DNA of 17,290 nt from Corallococcus sp. CAG:1435 (GTDB taxonomy: Bacteria; Bacillota; Clostridia; Christensenellales; CAG-314). The stretch is taken from assembly GCA_000433775.1 (NCBI GenBank), contig HF998475.1, positions 43,659 to 60,948 of the forward strand, written 5' to 3'. Positions 14,750-17,290 of the stretch are shown in pieces (position 1 is the first letter of the stretch; each line of letters begins with the position of its first letter). The notes under the pieces are model-generated. The model did not search any database, had not been told where the DNA came from, and worked only from the letters and a program-made list of their open reading frames with translations. The translations under genes were made by a program, and so were the position numbers.

Positions 14750-15655
14750 TCATTTATTAACACAACTGTCCAACCATTGCAGTATGTCGGAAAACACTCT
14801 GTCCTTGCAAAGTTCCTTCAAAATCTCGTGTCTGGCGTTTTCGTAGAGGTGTTTAGTTACACTTTGCATACCGACAGTTTTGACGTAAAATTTTTCCAGT
14901 TTGTTGACGCCTTTGGAATACTCACCGACGGGGTCTTCGGAGCCGGAAATTATCAGCAACGGCTTGGTTACGTCTATGCGAGAGTAATTTTCCTTTTTGT
15001 ACAACACGGAAATGCCATTCATGAAGGAACGGTAGAAGTTAGCCGAACAAACAAATCCGCACATAGGATCGTCGTTGTATTTTTTTACTTCCGCTTCGTT
15101 GCAATTCAGCCATGAGTTCTTTCCGTGAAACTTCTTTTCATAACTTTTGAAGGAAAGGTCCACAATCAACTGTGCAGGATATCTGCCACCTTTATTGCGA
15201 CACATGCTGCCGGAAATAATCCTGCACGCCGTGTAAGAAAGCCCTTTCATGAAACTTGACCCGCACAGTACAAAAGAATCGGCGTCGGGGCGTTCTTCCA
15301 TTACAGCCTGAGTAATGAAACTGCCGTAACTGTGCCCCATCATTATCACAGGCAAAGAGTACTTCTCCTTGCAGTACTTGAGTAGCGCAACCTGATCCTG
15401 TACATTTTTTGTCCACATGTCGCCTTCTTCGTACCCGAGACTGTCCGCTTCCGCCGTAAGACCGTGTCCTCTGTGGTCGTTCATTACCACGATGTAACCG
15501 TTGCTGTTAAGAAACTGCGCAAATTCGTCGTATCTTGCAGAATGTTCCGCCATACCGTGCGCAATTTTAACAACGCCTTTGGGCTTTTTCACTTCGTCCC
15601 AAGTGTACAGTGCTATTTCTTTTCCGTCGTGCGACGTGTAAACAGTATTTTTCAT
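14750..15655 (-). CDS. Alpha/beta hydrolase, monoacylglycerol lipase/lysophospholipase-like
   Basis: A 301-residue soluble serine hydrolase of the Hydrolase_4 type. Seen: HGMAEHS at 33-39 (oxyanion region, typical of monoacylglycerol lipase-like proteins), DHRGHG at 60-65, nucleophile Ser109 in GHSYG, acid Asp241 in SGSEDPVG, and His276 in ARHEIL. No signal peptide or membrane segment, so it should act in the cytoplasm on lipid esters. The cap region (about 130-225) is where family members differ, so the exact substrate cannot be named. GGGAGG lies nine nt before the ATG. It has its own promoter and terminator, so it is a single-gene unit, divergent from murG. Confidence 0.9.
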   Translation of the reverse strand: MKNTVYTSHDGKEIALYTWDEVKKPKGVVKIAHGMAEHSARYDEFAQFLNSNGYIVVMNDHRGHGLTAEADSLGYEEGDMWTKNVQDQVALLKYCKEKYSLPVIMMGHSYGSFITQAVMEERPDADSFVLCGSSFMKGLSYTACRIISGSMCRNKGGRYPAQLIVDLSFKSYEKKFHGKNSWLNCNEAEVKKYNDDPMCGFVCSANFYRSFMNGISVLYKKENYSRIDVTKPLLIISGSEDPVGEYSKGVNKLEKFYVKTVGMQSVTKHLYENARHEILKELCKDRVFSDILQWLDSCVNK

Positions 15656-15678
15656 AGTGAGATTCCTCCCCGACTAGT

Positions 15679-15707
15679 ATTGTACTATTGCTATATGAAA
15701 ATGTCAA
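15679..15707 (-). promoter_or_regulatory. Promoter of the alpha/beta hydrolase gene
   Basis: On the minus strand, a consensus TTGACA (15702-15707) and TACAAT (15679-15684) are 17 bp apart. Transcription would start near 15672, leaving room for the GGGAGG site. Confidence 0.85.
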
Positions 15708-15788
15708 TAGACGATTTTGTGCTGTTTGCCAAAACTTTTTAACACTAGTTCTCTCGCCAAAATAACTAAATTTGCACTGATTTCATTA

Positions 15789-15826
15789 TTATGTCAGTAA
15801 TAGTATTTTATTTAACGGTGAATTAC
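15789..15826 (+). repeat. Dispersed intergenic motif, copy C
   Basis: TTATGTCAGTAATAGTATTT followed by AACGGTGAATT. About 20 of 23 core positions agree with copy B and 19 of 23 with copy A. It lies between the divergent hydrolase and murG promoters. Confidence 0.5.
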
Positions 15827-15913
15827 GCAGTAATTTTCTGTTATTCGGCGTTTTGTCTTAGTTTTACAAAATTTTATTCTGCATTCCGTCAACAGACACA
15901 ATACCTTTGTTTG

Positions 15914-15942
15914 GTGATAGTTTTCGACAAAGGCAATATACT
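15914..15942 (+). promoter_or_regulatory. Promoter of murG, leaderless geometry
   Basis: GTGATA (15914-15919) and TATACT (15937-15942) are 17 bp apart. The ATG at 15949 starts 6 nt after the -10 box, at the expected transcription start. No ribosome-binding site is present. Confidence 0.55.
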
Positions 15943-15948
15943 AGAATT

Positions 15949-16983
15949 ATGAAAATTGTTTTTTGTGGCGGGGGTACCGCCGGTCATATCATGCCCAATA
16001 TTGCCTTGGCGGATAAACTTCGCAGTCATCAACTTTACTACGTCGGTACAAGCGGAATGGAAAAAAACATTGTTGCTCCTTTGGTTGAAAAAGGGGTTTT
16101 TTGCGGTTTTTACACCATTTCCGCAGCCAAACTTCAACGTAAATTAACACTGAAAAATTTGATTTTGCCGATTTATCTGGCGCAGAGTGTAAGAAAGGCA
16201 AAAAGACATTTGAAGGAAATTTCCCCCGATGTTGTTTTCAGCAAAGGAGGTTACGTGGGATTACCCGTAGTCATTGCCGCAAAACTATTGAAAATCCCCA
16301 CCATTATTCACGAAAGTGACATGACAATGGGACTTGCAAACAAAATATCGGCGTTGTTTTCCACGGAAGTTCTTTCTTCCTACCCATGCCACAAAAAGGC
16401 AAAAACAACAGGGGTCATCGTGCGTGAAGAAATTTTGCACGGTAACAAACAAAAAGGCTTGCAAACCATGAATTTTGACGGTAAAAAGCCCGTTTTGCTA
16501 GTTATGGGGGGAAGTTTGGGCGCAAAATCTCTCAATGAAAGCGTGATAGCACATGCCAAACAACTGAATTCCCTTTACGACATTTTTTTGCTGTGTGGCA
16601 AGGGAAAGAAATCCAACTGCGAATTTTTGCACGAGCAGGAGTTTGTTTCGAACATTGCCGATGTCTACGCCGCATCCGATTTGTGCATAACAAGAGGTGG
16701 TAGCAATTCTCTTGCCGAACTTACTCTTGCGCAACTACCCTTTTTGTGTGTTCCGCTCACCAAATGTTCCCGTGGCGAACAGGTGAAAAATGCCAAATGG
16801 TTTGCTCAAAAAGGGTGCGGATTGTACGCAACGGAAGAACAACTGCAACAACTGCCCGTTTTGATACAGTCTCTTCAAGAAAAAAAAGACAACATAATTT
16901 CTTCACAGAAAAAAATGTCTTACCTGTACGGCACGGACACAGTTGTTAATGAAATATTGAAGTTTTGCCCACAACAACAATAG
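15949..16983 (+). CDS. murG: MurG-family UDP-GlcNAc:lipid I N-acetylglucosaminyltransferase
   Basis: A 344-residue GT28-type enzyme expected to add GlcNAc to lipid I, giving lipid II, on the inner face of the membrane. Seen: GGGTAGH at 7-13, GGYVG at 100-104, HESD at 121-124 (HEQN in many MurGs; HESD is a known variant in Bacillota), GGSLGA at 187-192, RGGSNSLAE at 249-257 for UDP-GlcNAc, and RGEQ at 275-278. The start is set by MKIVFCGGGTAGH; the frame extends 14 codons upstream without homology. It stands alone, not in a division/cell-wall cluster, so it may be a second paralogue or simply relocated. No Shine-Dalgarno site precedes the ATG; a -10 box does, which predicts a leaderless mRNA. 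A transfer to a related lipid acceptor cannot be excluded. Confidence 0.9.
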   Translation: MKIVFCGGGTAGHIMPNIALADKLRSHQLYYVGTSGMEKNIVAPLVEKGVFCGFYTISAAKLQRKLTLKNLILPIYLAQSVRKAKRHLKEISPDVVFSKGGYVGLPVVIAAKLLKIPTIIHESDMTMGLANKISALFSTEVLSSYPCHKKAKTTGVIVREEILHGNKQKGLQTMNFDGKKPVLLVMGGSLGAKSLNESVIAHAKQLNSLYDIFLLCGKGKKSNCEFLHEQEFVSNIADVYAASDLCITRGGSNSLAELTLAQLPFLCVPLTKCSRGEQVKNAKWFAQKGCGLYATEEQLQQLPVLIQSLQEKKDNIISSQKKMSYLYGTDTVVNEILKFCPQQQ

Positions 16984-17290
16984 ATAATGCACGTGAAAAT
17001 ACTGCCCAGCTTCCAGTGCAAGCGGCATTTGCAGTTTACTTTTAAGAGGCGATAAAACGGTATTTTATCTGCAACACGATTGCAATGAAATTTGTGTTTC
17101 GACGAACACAGAAAAAGCAAGAAGCAACGGGAAAAGGCAGTAAGGGGACATTTTGTCTGCAACATACCACAATTGTTCCTAGGTCCAACAGACACAGAAA
17201 GAGAAGAAGCAAGGGAAAAACTTAGTAAGCAGCACATTGTTTCGGTTGCATTTGTATTTTGACGATCATAAACACACGAAAGCATCGAAA
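16984..17290. other. Gene-free right edge with a tandem array
   Basis: No convincing gene or terminator is seen after murG up to the window edge. A 121-codon minus-strand frame (16920-17285) runs across the repeats and into the 3' end of murG, has no ribosome-binding site, and its composition follows the repeat. The main content is the tandem array at 17062-17290. Confidence 0.5.
17062..17290. repeat. Tandem array of about 87-bp units, continuing past the window
   Basis: Units start at 17062 (ATTTTATCTGCAACA), 17150 (ATTTTGTCTGCAACA) and about 17236 (diverged, partial). Shared inner blocks are ACACAGAAA, AGAAGCAA and AGTAAG. Spacings are 88 and 86 bp. The first two units are close; the third is weak and cut by the window edge. 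Confidence 0.7.

Noticed and set aside
16920..17285. 121-codon minus-strand frame
   Set aside because: It spans the tandem array and the 3' end of murG, lacks a start signal, and its low-complexity composition reflects the repeats.

Overview
The window looks like chromosomal DNA of an anaerobic, spore-forming member of the Clostridia (Bacillota). The main reasons are a sporulation sigma factor of the SigG type followed by a YlmC/YmxH-family gene, a formate-tetrahydrofolate ligase, a type II thymidine kinase, low G+C, strong Shine-Dalgarno sites (AGGAGG), and many intrinsic terminators with U-runs. Species cannot be named from the sequence alone. No phage, insertion sequence, CRISPR array or defence system was seen.

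Layout. (1) Bases 1-5188 are all minus strand: an RluA-type pseudouridine synthase cut by the window edge, then sigG-ylmC as one unit, then fhs-tdk as another (folate one-carbon activation and thymidine salvage). (2) Bases 5345-6074 carry two independent plus-strand tRNA units, tRNA-Cys(GCA) and tRNA-Leu(UAA), each with its own terminator. (3) Bases 6608-8346 are a plus-strand operon: promoter, class I preQ1 riboswitch with an intrinsic terminator, a VUT/YhhQ-family queuosine-precursor transporter and a short-chain dehydrogenase. (4) Bases 8347-9276 hold no gene but contain a degenerate tandem array of about 117-bp units. (5) Bases 9277-13958 are a minus-strand operon for a type IIA topoisomerase (B then A subunit, most like topoisomerase IV) with a structured 5' leader. 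(6) Bases 13959-14690 are a gene-free AT-rich gap with a 56-bp duplication. (7) An alpha/beta hydrolase on minus and a MurG-family gene on plus diverge from about 15656-15948. (8) The right edge holds another tandem array, of about 87-bp units.

The most informative regulatory signals are: the preQ1 riboswitch, which puts an uncharacterised dehydrogenase under queuosine-precursor control; a sigma-F-like promoter with exact 15-bp spacing upstream of sigG; and two genes (the rluA-type gene and murG) whose -10 box sits exactly 6 nt before the ATG with no Shine-Dalgarno site, which predicts leaderless mRNAs. Gene-free gaps are long and several contain unrelated local tandem duplications.
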